From: Aphanothece sacrum FPU1
Lineage (GTDB): Bacteria; Cyanobacteriota; Cyanobacteriia; Cyanobacteriales; Microcystaceae
Length of the DNA: 64,000 nucleotides
NCBI RefSeq assembly: GCF_003864295.1
Contig: NZ_BDQK01000007.1
Location: 59,665-123,664 of the forward strand
Reading direction: 5' to 3'
Below are positions 45,368-53,990 of this stretch, piece after piece. The notes below the pieces were generated by a model. That model was not told the DNA's origin, searched no databases, and saw only the letters and a list, made by a program, of their open reading frames with translations. The translations under genes and the position numbers were made by a program. The number at the start of each line of letters is the position of its first letter. Position 1 is the stretch's first letter.

Positions 45368-45516
45368 AAGAAATATTTCCTTTTGTTACAAAAGACTAAG
45401 TTTTTTGTACAAAAGATCAAACAATCTGTTGTACATCCAAGACATCTTACTCTGACAAGTTCATCGAGTAAAGTTGAAATTACAAAAAGTAGTCTTTCGT
45501 TTCAAATTATCAGATA

Positions 45517-46563
45517 ATGGCGACAGTATTAGCAATTGAAACAAGTTGTGACGAAACCGCAGTCGCAATTGTAAATAATCGTAATATTTGTAGTAGTGTT
45601 GTGACTTCTCAAATCACACTCCATCGCGTTTATGGGGGTGTGGTTCCTGAAATGGCATCCCGTGAGCATTTATTGACTATTAATCCCTGTATTGAGCAAG
45701 CTTTCCTCGAATCTAAGCTAAATTGGTCAGATATTGATGGAGTAGCGGCTACGGTGGCCCCTGGGTTGGTGGGGGCCTTAATGATAGGGTCAACGGCGGC
45801 TAAAACATTGGCTATTCTCTATGATAAGCCTTTTATTGGGGTTCATCATCTAGAGGGGCATATTTACGCGACTTATCTGAGTGATCCGACCTGGGAACCG
45901 CCTTTTTTATGTCTTTTGGTATCGGGGGGTCATACCAGTTTAATTTATGTTAAGAATTGTGGCGTTTATGAGCAATTAGGGTCAACTCGTGATGATGCGG
46001 CCGGGGAGGCTTTTGATAAGGTGGCCCGGTTGTTAAATTTAGAGTATCCAGGGGGGCCAATAATTGATCGATTAGCGAAAACGGGGAACCCTAAAAGGTT
46101 TATTTTACCGGAGGGTAAAGTGTCGTTACCAGAGGGAGGATATCACCGTTATGATTCGAGTTTTAGTGGCTTAAAAACTGCAGTATTACGATTAGTTGAA
46201 CAGTTGAAAAAAGAGGGACAAGAACCTTTACCTGTGGCCGATTTAGCGGCTAGTTTTCAGGATACTGTCGCGCGATCGCTGACTAAAAAAACCATTGCTT
46301 GTGCTTTGGATTATGGTATCAAAAAAATTGCGATCGGGGGAGGTGTTGCGGCTAATAGTGGATTGAGACAACATTTACAAGAAGCGGCAAAAGAGCATGA
46401 TTTAATCGTTCATTTTCCTCCGTTAAAGTTGTGTACTGATAATGCAGCAATGATAGGTTGTGCTGCGACGGATCATTTGCAAAGGGGACACATTTCTGCT
46501 TTAAGTTTAGGGGTTAGTTCTCGACTGAATATTACGGAGGTTATGAAACTTTATGAAAGCTAA
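45517..46563 (+). CDS. tsaD: tRNA N6-adenosine threonylcarbamoyltransferase
   Basis: The ASKHA-fold enzyme completes the t6A37 modification of ANN-decoding tRNAs with TsaB and TsaE. It has [19 protein letters not shown], the metal histidines in [10 protein letters not shown] (H109 to H115 region), VSGGHTSL, and the C-terminal [10 protein letters not shown] and CTDNAAMIG. The length of 348 is typical. It is divergent from psaF, and rnz follows in the same direction after 183 bp. Confidence 0.97.
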   Translation: MATVLAIETSCDETAVAIVNNRNICSSVVTSQITLHRVYGGVVPEMASREHLLTINPCIEQAFLESKLNWSDIDGVAATVAPGLVGALMIGSTAAKTLAILYDKPFIGVHHLEGHIYATYLSDPTWEPPFLCLLVSGGHTSLIYVKNCGVYEQLGSTRDDAAGEAFDKVARLLNLEYPGGPIIDRLAKTGNPKRFILPEGKVSLPEGGYHRYDSSFSGLKTAVLRLVEQLKKEGQEPLPVADLAASFQDTVARSLTKKTIACALDYGIKKIAIGGGVAANSGLRQHLQEAAKEHDLIVHFPPLKLCTDNAAMIGCAATDHLQRGHISALSLGVSSRLNITEVMKLYES

Positions 46564-46746
46564 TTAATTATGATGCGCTTTATATCATAAAGATATTTGT
46601 CATTACTTTGTCACTCGTACAACAAATGGAAAAATGGAAAGACTTAATAATAAGATAAAATTGATTCTTCGTCAAAGTTAAGGAACAACACAGAAATCAG
46701 GGTAGAATAGACAAATAAAACCCAAAGTCAGTAACAGTAACCCATT

Positions 46747-47691
46747 GTGGAGATAACCTTTTTAGGAACCAGTTCCGGTGTACCTACACGCTCACGTAAT
46801 GTCTCTAGTGTAGCCCTTCGTCTTCCGCAACGGGCCGAAGTATGGCTATTTGACTGTGGAGAAGGAACCCAACATCAATTATTACGTAGCGATGTCAAAG
46901 TCTCCCAATTGACTCGTATTTTCATCACCCATATGCACGGCGATCACATTTATGGGTTAATGGGATTATTAGCTAGTTGTGGGTTAGCCGGAAATGCCCA
47001 AGATATCGAAATTTATGGGCCGCCAGATTTATCATACTATTTAGAAGCTTGCGCTAAATATTCTCATCTTAAACTTTCCCATCGGGTTCGGGTTTATGGG
47101 GTCAGTCCTGGTTTACTGCACGAAGATGAGGAGTTTAAGGTTAGTTGTGGCTTACTGAAACACCGTATCCCTGCTTTTGGGTATCGCATTGTGGAAAAAG
47201 ACCGTCCTGGGCGTTTTAATGTGGAAAGGGCGAATGCTTTGGGTATTCCTTCTGGCCCTATTTATGGTCAACTGAAACGGGGAGAAACCGTGACGTTACC
47301 GGATGGTCGTCGTATTCGGGGAAAAGAGTTATGTGGGGAGACGGAAACGGGACGTAAGGTTATTTATTGTACGGATACGGTATTTTGTGAAGGTGCTGTA
47401 GAATTAGCTCAAGATGCAGATGTGTTAATTCATGAGGCGACGTTTGCTCATCAGGATGCTCAATTAGCGTTTGATCGTCTTCATTCTACCTCAACAATGG
47501 CGGCGCAAGTGGCTTTAGCTGCGGGTGTTAAACGCTTAATTATGACTCATTTTAGCCCTCGTTATGCCCCAGGAAATAATCTACAATTAGAGGATTTATT
47601 AGCAGAAGCAAAAGCTATTTTTCCTAATACTATTATGGCACGGGATTTTATGAATTATGAAGTCCCTAGACGTTTAAATTATGAATTATGA
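46747..47691 (+). CDS. rnz: Ribonuclease Z
   Basis: The metallo-beta-lactamase tRNA 3'-endonuclease begins at GTG 46747 (MEITFLGTSSGVPTRSRN). The zinc site is FITHMHGDHIYGL, with CTDT and LIMTHFSPRY later and an exosite-like segment at FGYRIVEKDRPGRF. The length of 314 fits short-form RNase Z. The last four codons (NYEL) and the stop lie within the first units of a heptamer tandem repeat, so the C-terminus may vary between strains. The coding core is intact. Confidence 0.96.
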   Translation: MEITFLGTSSGVPTRSRNVSSVALRLPQRAEVWLFDCGEGTQHQLLRSDVKVSQLTRIFITHMHGDHIYGLMGLLASCGLAGNAQDIEIYGPPDLSYYLEACAKYSHLKLSHRVRVYGVSPGLLHEDEEFKVSCGLLKHRIPAFGYRIVEKDRPGRFNVERANALGIPSGPIYGQLKRGETVTLPDGRRIRGKELCGETETGRKVIYCTDTVFCEGAVELAQDADVLIHEATFAHQDAQLAFDRLHSTSTMAAQVALAAGVKRLIMTHFSPRYAPGNNLQLEDLLAEAKAIFPNTIMARDFMNYEVPRRLNYEL

Positions 47692-47818
47692 ATTATGAAT
47701 TATGAATTATGAATTATGAATTATGAATTATGAATTATGAATTATGAATTATGAATTATGAATTATGAATTATGAATTATGAATTATGAATTATGAATTA
47801 TGAATTATGAATTATGAA
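47677..47818. repeat. Heptanucleotide tandem repeat (AATTATG), about 20 units
   Basis: A perfect 7-bp period runs over 142 bases with no substitution seen. It starts inside the last codons of rnz. Heptanucleotide short tandem repeats are a known feature of cyanobacterial genomes. The same heptamer occurs inverted at 44533-44617. Confidence 0.95.
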
Positions 47819-47952
47819 ATCGCTAAATGTTTGCTACTAATAACAGGTGGGTAGGGGCGGGTTTTTTACAGAATTTCTAGATTCTCACAAGTATGTTAGA
47901 TAAACCCGCCCCTACAGGGTATTTTGTTTATCATTATTTTTTCCATTTCATG
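47819..47952. repeat. Dispersed palindromic repeat, family A (copy 4)
   Basis: ATCGCTAAATGTTTGCTAC, then GTAGGGGCGGGTTTTTTAC at about 47852 pairing with AAACCCGCCCCTAC at about 47903, ending TTTTTTCCATTTCA. It matches copy 1 at 3896-4025 along its full length and directly abuts the heptamer array. Confidence 0.85.
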
Positions 47953-48014
47953 GTTATTTTAATTCTACCTATCAATTATCGACGAACAAGAACAGAAGAA
48001 CGATTGCTATTACT

Positions 48015-48258
48015 TTAATCAGGACAAATAAATTGACGACGAGGTACTTTTAAATAAACTCCCTGACCACATATTGATAGATCTCTCACTAAAATTGGGC
48101 GAGTTTGATGAAGATTATCGGTATAAGTTTGACAATGAGGACAGATAATACCTTCATTTAAAAGTTCTAATGTTAAGAGAAGAAAACCAACATGGTTGTT
48201 GATAAGTTAATACGGTAATATTGGGAAGATGTAGAATGGTATCGAGATGAAAATCCAT
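48015..48258 (-). pseudogene. ISL3-family transposase N-terminal relic
   Basis: Starting at 48258 the frame reads MDFHLDTILHLPNITVLTYQ. After a one-frame shift near 48185 it continues as LLLTLELLNEGIICPHCQTY and LVRDLSICGQGVYLKVPRRQ, then FICPD and a stop (48015-48017). This is the zinc-ribbon N-terminus of ISL3 transposases. The catalytic DDE domain and both insertion-sequence ends are gone. Confidence 0.7.
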
Positions 48259-48354
48259 AAATTGACCAGAAAGAAAATGTAGTTATCACTAAATTACCTT
48301 AATCTCTAATATTCCCTAAATAACGCCCTTTCGCAATGACAGAAAAAACAGAAT

Positions 48355-48717
48355 CTAACTAATCATCTCAATATCAACATCAAGAGAGGCCGCAATTAAC
48401 TTAATAATTTGTTCTGAAACTGTTTGATTATTGCTTTCAACTTCTGCTAATTCGTCAGTAGAAATTATTCCTACTATTTCTGCTAATTGTTGTTGACTTA
48501 ACCCCCGATACTCTCGTAAAACCTTGATAGAATTTTCGCCTTTAATCGTCATTCTATAAACAACTTCTGAGGGAAAAAATTCTTCTTGATGTGCTTTTAC
48601 TTCATCATAAAGTTTTATATCAGAAAGCATTTCTGAATCCTCTAAAAGCTTTTCATACATTTCGTAAGGAATAATAACATGGGGTTTACCTTCTTTTTGA
48701 ATGATCTCAATGTTCAT
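48355..48717 (-). CDS. XRE-type antitoxin of a RelE pair
   Basis: The 120-residue protein has an N-terminal segment (IIQKEGKPHVIIPYEMYEKL) typical of antitoxin relatives and a C-terminal helix-turn-helix (LREYRGLSQQQLAEIVGI ... ELAEVESNNQTVSEQIIKLI). The helix-turn-helix at the C-terminus and toxin-first order are HigBA-like. Its start overlaps the toxin stop by 4 bp. The usual AS-x-IS contact of XRE repeats is altered (IGIISTDELAEVES), so DNA affinity may be reduced. Confidence 0.85.
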   Translation of the reverse strand: MNIEIIQKEGKPHVIIPYEMYEKLLEDSEMLSDIKLYDEVKAHQEEFFPSEVVYRMTIKGENSIKVLREYRGLSQQQLAEIVGIISTDELAEVESNNQTVSEQIIKLIAASLDVDIEMIS

Positions 48718-48971
48718 GAGTAAATTTTTCCTCTTGTACCAATTTCTAATACCAGAATCTTCAATTTTTCGCCATCAATTTCATAAATAATGCGCCAATC
48801 TCCTACTCTTAGTCTATATCCTGGCCGGCCAATTAGTTTTTTAACATTGTTATGCTTACCGTAAGGATTAGATGCTATTTCTTGTAGTTTTTCTGCAATG
48901 CGCTGACTCCAATTAATAGGTAAATTTCGTAACCGTTTAATTGCTGTTTTGCTAAATTCAATATCATACAT
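48714..48971 (-). CDS. RelE/ParE-type toxin
   Basis: The 85-residue RelE-fold protein reads MYDIEFSKTAIKRLRNLPIN, then GRPGYRLRVGDWRIIYEIDG and a C-terminal strand KILVLEIGTRGKIY. The conserved arginines of the RelE active face are present. RelE toxins cut mRNA on the ribosome. The gene precedes its antitoxin with an ATGA-type overlap (48714-48717). Confidence 0.88.
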   Translation of the reverse strand: MYDIEFSKTAIKRLRNLPINWSQRIAEKLQEIASNPYGKHNNVKKLIGRPGYRLRVGDWRIIYEIDGEKLKILVLEIGTRGKIYS

Positions 48972-49166
48972 AAACTAATGTAGCAAATATAAATTAGTTT
49001 ACCACCATACATCAACCTTGAACCTGGCTAAATCCCTAGAATTCCCTCCTCTAAATTATACCCAAATATTTACAGATGAATGGTATTAAGCCCCTAAAAA
49101 TGGTTGTCCGGCGCATCAGTCTGATTTTGTATTATACTGAATATAAAACTAACAAAATCGTTACAG

Positions 49167-49601
49167 ATGACTAATTATGATAGCGATTTAACGATCTGGG
49201 CAAAAGATACTGCTCAACTATTGCGAGAACGTCGTTGGGATGCCATAGATTGGGATCATCTCATTGAGGAGGTTGAAGATTTGGGCAAAAGTGAACGAAG
49301 CGCGATCGCCTCTCAAATGGAACGAATCATGGTGCATTTGCTTAAGTGGCAATATCAGCCTCAACGCCACTCTGATAGTTGGTTAGACTCTATTAATGAT
49401 GGACGTTCCCAAATTCGCCGTAAGCTTGAGGATAGTCCTAGTTTGCAGAGTTATCCCCAAAAAATTCTGGAAAAGGAATATATCAGAGCGCGTCGAGAGG
49501 CAGCCCGACAAACTCGCTTAGATATCGGCATTTTTCCTGAGTTATGTCCCTATATTATTGAACAAGTAATTGACGATTGGTTGCCTGATGATGAGCGTTA
49601 A
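49167..49601 (+). CDS. DUF29 family protein
   Basis: The 144-residue protein follows DUF29 throughout: YDSDLTIWAKDTAQLLRERR, DHLIEEVEDLGKSERSAIAS, HLLKWQYQPQR, then WLDSINDGRSQIRRKLEDSP and the ending PELCPYIIEQVIDDWLPDD. The family is abundant in cyanobacteria, often in many copies and near toxin-antitoxin genes. Its function is unknown. Confidence 0.9.
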   Translation: MTNYDSDLTIWAKDTAQLLRERRWDAIDWDHLIEEVEDLGKSERSAIASQMERIMVHLLKWQYQPQRHSDSWLDSINDGRSQIRRKLEDSPSLQSYPQKILEKEYIRARREAARQTRLDIGIFPELCPYIIEQVIDDWLPDDER

Positions 49602-49651
49602 TATAGATTCTTCTGAGGTTAGTATCAAATCTGGCGGGCTTAATATTAATG

Positions 49652-49756
49652 TTATACCATCATATTAAGATGATCAAACTGTAAACAAATTTCCCGTAAT
49701 CTTGCAACATTTTTCGCTCTAGTTTCAGCATCAGGAATGTTTTTGTCAGTATTCAT
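49652..49756 (-). CDS. Small ORF of unknown function
   Basis: A 34-residue frame (NTDKNIPDAETRAKNVARLR ... LQFDHLNMMV) lies between DUF29 and the CHAD gene. Codon use resembles real genes but no family is recognised. It may be a gene fragment. Confidence 0.25.
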   Translation of the reverse strand: MNTDKNIPDAETRAKNVARLREICLQFDHLNMMV

Positions 49757-49795
49757 GATAAATTATCAGTAAAAGCTACAGAATAATCTCAATTT

Positions 49796-50788
49796 TCAAT
49801 TTTTGACCTCAGAATTTATTAACTCCGGTTTAAGAATAGTAAAATGGAAATCTTTACGGAATTTACTCTTAATAAATTTTCGTTGTAGTTGTTCCCATTC
49901 TTGCCAATTTTTATAACGATTTGCTCCTATCTTATTCGATAAATTAGGCATAGTTTGAGTAATATCTTCCTTAAATACTTCAGCCAGAAAATTCACTAAA
50001 ACAAAACTATCTTGAATCTCTCCTAAGACAGTTTGTATCATTTTAACATCTTCTAAATATTGCTGATAACTGTCTCCGTAAAACTGAGTAAATAGTTCCA
50101 TATTATAACGACATCTTTTAGCTTCCTTGCGTAAATTATGTAATATTAAATCTTCATTATCTAAAAGGGTTTCTACTTCTTTTTGGGATAAACCATCAGG
50201 AAAGTATGTCTCACCTTGACTAAATTTTACCCCTATTAACCACCCTGGATGCACTAATAATCGACTCACTTCAGGCAAAAGAAGATCAGGCAAAACAGTC
50301 TCAATTGAAATTTCAGAAATAGGTTGATATTGAGGCTCATTTAACCAGTCAGTAAACGATTGTTTTAAATCTAAATACTTCTCAGAAATTAACAGTTCTT
50401 TGACTTTTTTAAACGTTTTTTTTCGTTGTTTATCTAAATCATTGATAACTTCTTGTAAATGCTTTTGCTCATCTTTAGGCAAATTTGGTTGATATTGATT
50501 TTTTAGGGAATCTCCTAAAACATCCAGATCACGCAATTCACCTAATATTTTAGCTACCTTACCCACTCTTTTTTCTTGAGCATATTTAGGTAAATTTAAA
50601 GCCGGTAAAAAGCCAACAATGGTACTTCTTAAACGTCGCATCCCAACCCGCATTTGATGTAATTCTTCGGGATCTTTATCTACGATAACTTCAATTTCAT
50701 GCTTAATAATTTTATCAAAATGTTTAGCAATTCCTAAATAAGCCCAATCTCCAAAAGTTTGCGGTTCATGGTCTAAATGATGTTTCAT
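49796..50788 (-). CDS. CHAD domain protein
   Basis: The helical 330-residue protein has the conserved histidines and basic residues of CHAD domains: PEELHQMRVGMRRLRSTIVG near the N-terminus and DLILHNLRKEAKRCRYNMEL in the second repeat. CHAD domains bind inorganic polyphosphate and are often linked to CYTH/triphosphatase genes or polyphosphate granules. No CYTH domain is fused or adjacent here. It sits downstream of the HAL2-like phosphatase on the same strand (75-bp gap). Confidence 0.9.
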   Translation of the reverse strand: MKHHLDHEPQTFGDWAYLGIAKHFDKIIKHEIEVIVDKDPEELHQMRVGMRRLRSTIVGFLPALNLPKYAQEKRVGKVAKILGELRDLDVLGDSLKNQYQPNLPKDEQKHLQEVINDLDKQRKKTFKKVKELLISEKYLDLKQSFTDWLNEPQYQPISEISIETVLPDLLLPEVSRLLVHPGWLIGVKFSQGETYFPDGLSQKEVETLLDNEDLILHNLRKEAKRCRYNMELFTQFYGDSYQQYLEDVKMIQTVLGEIQDSFVLVNFLAEVFKEDITQTMPNLSNKIGANRYKNWQEWEQLQRKFIKSKFRKDFHFTILKPELINSEVKN

Positions 50789-50863
50789 CTTTTTCCTTGT
50801 TCTTTACTTCTATATTTTAAAGTGATTCATAGTTAAAAGTACATAACTGTTTAAAAAACTTAA

Positions 50864-51838
50864 TTAAATGTCATTAATTTCAGCAATGATGTCTAAGATC
50901 TTTTGATGAATTACCCCATTAGTTGCTAAAATTCCCCGGTTATTACTTAATTTAGATCCCACAGAAAAATCTAAGAATTTACCATCTAAATCTGTCACCT
51001 TTCCTCCAGCTTCTTCTACTATAATTACCCCCGGTCCATGATCCCAAATATTCTCTTTTTTTGTTATAAATTGAGGCACAGGAACCCTCGTATAAATATC
51101 AGCGTCACCTCTTGCTAAAGCCCCATATTTTGCCAAAGAATCCATTTGTTTTGCCGGACGAACTAACCCTAATTTACGATCTAATTTAACTTGTTGAGTG
51201 CGATCACTATGACCTGATTCTACGCTCTCAATACGACATAATTGCTGTACATCATCCCAAGAATTAATCCGTATTTGTTGAAGTTTTCCACCCTCTAAAG
51301 GCATTTCCCAGGCCCCTTGACCTTCCATTGCAAAAAAAATCACCCCTTTGCTATTCCCTTCCCTAGGAAACACTGGACAAGCGAGGATACCTAATCTAAC
51401 CTTACCCTGTTCTATCAAAGCAAGGGCGATCGCATATTGATCCCCACGAATAAAGCCTTTTGTGCCATCAATTGGGTCTAAAGTCCAGTATCTCGGCGCA
51501 ATTTGACCATTTCCCCAATTAATCCAGTCAATAATATCTGATTCGGTCGCATCTGGTCTAATCTGTTGTACTTGATGGGTGATTAGTCCTAAAATGGGCG
51601 ATAATTCTGGTTTTTGCAAGATAGAAGCATCTTCTTCACCAATAACGGGATCATTGGGGAATTCTTGGGCTAAAGCTTGACAAATAATCGCTTGGGCCCC
51701 AAAATCAGCTACAGTGACAGGACTGGTATCTGCTTTGGCTAAAGTTTGGGCCGCCTTGGTTTCTTGGACTTGTTGACATAATTTGGCAGCAGTGGTGACG
51801 GCCGCGATCGCTACTTCTATTTCTTGATTTTTAAGCAT
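50864..51838 (-). CDS. 3'(2'),5'-bisphosphate nucleotidase-like (HAL2/IMPase family)
   Basis: The 324-residue IMPase-fold protein has motif 1 DPVIGEEDAS, motif 2 YWTLDPIDGTKGFIRGDQY and motif 3 NIWDHGPGVIIVEEAGG, the Hal2/FIG-like pattern. Such enzymes dephosphorylate PAP from sulfate assimilation, and some also act on inositol phosphates. It is longer than the HisN paralogue in this window and clearly distinct from it. PAP hydrolysis is the best guess. Confidence 0.88.
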   Translation of the reverse strand: MLKNQEIEVAIAAVTTAAKLCQQVQETKAAQTLAKADTSPVTVADFGAQAIICQALAQEFPNDPVIGEEDASILQKPELSPILGLITHQVQQIRPDATESDIIDWINWGNGQIAPRYWTLDPIDGTKGFIRGDQYAIALALIEQGKVRLGILACPVFPREGNSKGVIFFAMEGQGAWEMPLEGGKLQQIRINSWDDVQQLCRIESVESGHSDRTQQVKLDRKLGLVRPAKQMDSLAKYGALARGDADIYTRVPVPQFITKKENIWDHGPGVIIVEEAGGKVTDLDGKFLDFSVGSKLSNNRGILATNGVIHQKILDIIAEINDI

Positions 51839-52129
51839 CTTTCTCTTGATTTTTATCTATTTATTCTTAACTCTTTAGATGACTTTAACATTAATAACTA
51901 CTTAATCTATTATATAATATTATAATTGAGCAAAAGGTAATATAGCAATGAATAAAATTAATCATTAGTGATAGAATTTTCTATCTTAGGTTAATTCTAT
52001 TCAATTTAGTGAGCTACATCTCGATTTTTTTAGAGTCCTGAAAACGAGAAAACTCTGTGTCTCACTAATATGACAACTGCGATATAATAATAGAGAGTGT
52101 ATCAGAAAGTAAATTAATCACAAAATACT

Positions 52130-52450
52130 ATGAGTCATCAAAATCCTCAAGATTGGGAACAACGTATCAAAGATTTAGAAGCGGAAATCAATGGAGAAAC
52201 AGAACCGATTCCTGTCCGTCCTTTTAATCCTAATGAAGAAGCACAGAGTGTTTTTATTAAAGTACGAAAATGGTATCAAAGGTTAGCAACTCCTGCTAAA
52301 GTTGGGGTAGCTATTATTGGGGTTGTCCTTAGTTTATCTGTGTTAAATGGTATTTTACGCCTCGTCTCCTCGTTAATCACTATTGGAATTTTAGGGGTAG
52401 TTCTGTATGGAGTATACAAGGCATTCTTAGCAAATAAATCTTATAAATGA
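52130..52450 (+). CDS. Small membrane protein of unknown function
   Basis: A 106-residue protein has a charged, possibly coiled N-terminus (DWEQRIKDLEAEING), an amphipathic linker and two membrane segments (AKVGVAIIGVVLSLSVL, then LVSSLITIGILGVVLYGVY). It resembles small cyanobacterial thylakoid or envelope proteins, but no domain is recognised. A TATAAT (52083-52088) lies in its upstream region. Confidence 0.7.
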   Translation: MSHQNPQDWEQRIKDLEAEINGETEPIPVRPFNPNEEAQSVFIKVRKWYQRLATPAKVGVAIIGVVLSLSVLNGILRLVSSLITIGILGVVLYGVYKAFLANKSYK

Positions 52451-52831
52451 GGTGAGATTTAAAATTGATTATCAGTCAATATAATTATCTTTACTAATCT
52501 AGCTTAATCGGATGTTAAAACAATCTCTTGAGACTGCAAATAAGACCTATGATGTTATTCTTTAGTTCCTCTTAAAAAAATGATGGAACTAACAAAAGAA
52601 AGTTGATTAAACAATAGAATTGACTTTTTGAATTATTCCAATGAGAAAAACACCTGGGAGTCTTTCCGTGTTTCGACCCCAAGTGCTTTTCTACAAAATT
52701 TTCTCACACCACACACACAAAACCGATTTGCATCGATTTAAAACAACCATAAAGCCTCTATTTTAGTAATTCAAGGGAAACAGGACACTTTAATAATTGT
52801 CACCCTCTTAGTGATAGTTTAACCCAAGACT
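52451..52831. other. Intergenic spacer without a recognised gene
   Basis: The spacer is AT-rich. The only structure seen is an imperfect hairpin CACcTGGG ... CCCAaGTG (about 52650-52686) followed by a CACACCACACACAC tract. It could encode a small RNA, but no known family motif is matched. Confidence 0.3.
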
Positions 52832-52836
52832 TCAAT

Positions 52837-52860
52837 AAAAAACCCCGTCCGAAGACAGGG
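52837..52860 (-). terminator. Terminator of the 64-residue membrane protein gene
   Basis: In the leftward direction CCCTGTC, tetraloop TTCG and GACGGGG (52843-52860) are followed by TTTTTT (52842 down to 52837). It lies 58 bases after the gene's stop. Confidence 0.88.
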
Positions 52861-52917
52861 AAGTAACAAGAGAAAAAGGTTGGGAATGGTTTAAATAAGG
52901 TTAATTGAAGTGTAGAA

Positions 52918-53112
52918 TTAACGTCCTAATTGTTGACCATAAACCACTAAACCAGCACTAACAACCTGTCCATAAGTATTGAGGCGGTTTTGTTGTCCAG
53001 TACGGGTGGGAGCGAGAAATGTGTCGGTTAAACCCATGGTCGCAAACATGACGGTAGCAGCGAGAATAATGTAGTTGCGGACGATGGTGGTGTTGTCGGT
53101 GGTGGTAGACAT
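52918..53112 (-). CDS. 64-residue single-span membrane protein
   Basis: The protein has a short polar N-terminus, one membrane helix (YIILAATVMFATMGLTDTFL) and a polar tail rich in Gln and Gly (RTGQQNRLNTYGQVVSAGLV). It has its own promoter, a GAGG ribosome site and a textbook terminator, so it is a real and probably well-expressed gene. It looks like a small thylakoid protein but lacks the HLIP chlorophyll-binding motif. I cannot name it. Confidence 0.8.
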   Translation of the reverse strand: MSTTTDNTTIVRNYIILAATVMFATMGLTDTFLAPTRTGQQNRLNTYGQVVSAGLVVYGQQLGR

Positions 53113-53143
53113 TTTCGTGACCTCTTTTTTTCTTGTTACCTTT

Positions 53144-53173
53144 ACTATATTGGGTCTGATGAGGTGATGTCAG
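53144..53173 (-). promoter_or_regulatory. Promoter of the 64-residue membrane protein gene
   Basis: On the minus strand CTGACA (53168-53173) and TATAGT (53144-53149) are separated by 18 bases, about 35 bases upstream of the start codon. Confidence 0.6.
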
Positions 53174-53427
53174 TCCCAAAACTCATGTATATTCAGAGGT
53201 TTTGCGGTTCTCTTTATCACTTAGAAGTGGAATTAAGTAGAACTTTTTTCCATGCTTTGATAGAAATGTGAAAATCAGGGCATAATGGTATTAAGCTAAG
53301 ACGCATTTAAACTGTATATTGGCAGATTAAGAAACAAACTATCAAACCATCACCCCACCACCCCATCACCCCATCACTCGAATAGGACTAATTTAGATGC
53401 GTAACAGCTTATGCCCCTACAAAATTA

Positions 53428-53460
53428 AAAAACCCTTAAGCAGCAACGCCAGGGTTTTAA
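53428..53460 (-). terminator. Leftward terminator-like hairpin after the aroF relic
   Basis: AAAACCCT and AGGGTTTT flank a 14-base loop (about 53430-53459), followed leftward by TTAATTTT. It may be the retained end of the original aroF transcript. Confidence 0.6.
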
Positions 53461-53489
53461 TAGTTCCCAGAGAATTTGTAATCCAGTTG

Positions 53490-53624
53490 TCAACCTTCAA
53501 GTCCGAGTCCTTGGAAAGAATAGGGGGAGGTTCTTGGTTTAAAAGCTCCTCCCCGTAACGCTTGAACAGGTGCCAGACTCAAATGACTAGCCACTGCTTT
53601 CATTTGTTCCAAACCTTCCAAGTA
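53490..53624 (-). pseudogene. aroF (DAHP synthase) internal fragment
   Basis: About 44 codons read YLEGLEQMKAVASHL then VQALRGGAFKPRTSPYSFQG and LGLEG, followed by a stop. RGGAFKPRTSPYSFQG is the hallmark phosphoenolpyruvate-binding block of 3-deoxy-7-phosphoheptulonate synthase. The N-terminal barrel start and the whole C-terminal half are missing. An isolated start codon at 53603 would give a 37-residue peptide of no expected activity. Confidence 0.65.
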
Positions 53625-53645
53625 GGTGATCGTAAATAAACTAAT

Positions 53646-53714
53646 GTTTGTAGTAGGCTCCCTTGACGGGCTTGAAAGCTTTGTATAAGAAGGACTAAAG
53701 CCCTCATTACAAAC
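53646..53714. repeat. Short palindromic repeat (GTTTGTAGTAGG / CCTCATTACAAAC)
   Basis: Imperfect terminal inverted repeats at 53646-53657 and 53702-53714 enclose internal GACGGGCTTGAAAGC and GGACTAAAGCCC segments, resembling the common cyanobacterial GACTAAAGTC elements. The rest of 53113-53990 holds the tract CACCCCACCACCCCATCACC (about 53350) and no complete gene. Confidence 0.5.
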
Positions 53715-53990
53715 TTTTCTATTCTGACTTTAATTATGACCACCTACTTAAGCTGTCACGCATTTAATTGACCTGTTGTGACTGCATGGGAGCGCCGGAG
53801 CAAAGGGAGCGGGGATTTTAACGTCTGTACCAAAGTTCAAAATAAGCGGTTTAAATGCACAACAGCTTACCGCTATTTATAAAAATCAATAAAACTTTAC
53901 AGCTTATCTAGGAATTTCCTCCAGTATAATAGTAATAAAATTAGTTGCCTCAGCAATGAATTTTTATCATTAAGATTTGGGAAAAATATC

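Noticed and set aside
52650..52700. Hairpin plus CACACC tract as a Yfr1-like small RNA
   Set aside because: The exact Yfr1 core ACTCCTCACAC is absent and there is no terminator immediately downstream in that direction.
53428..53990. Structured spacer as 6S RNA, tmRNA or RNase P RNA
   Set aside because: No conserved core of these RNAs was found. The structure is explained by the aroF relic, a terminator and palindromic repeats.
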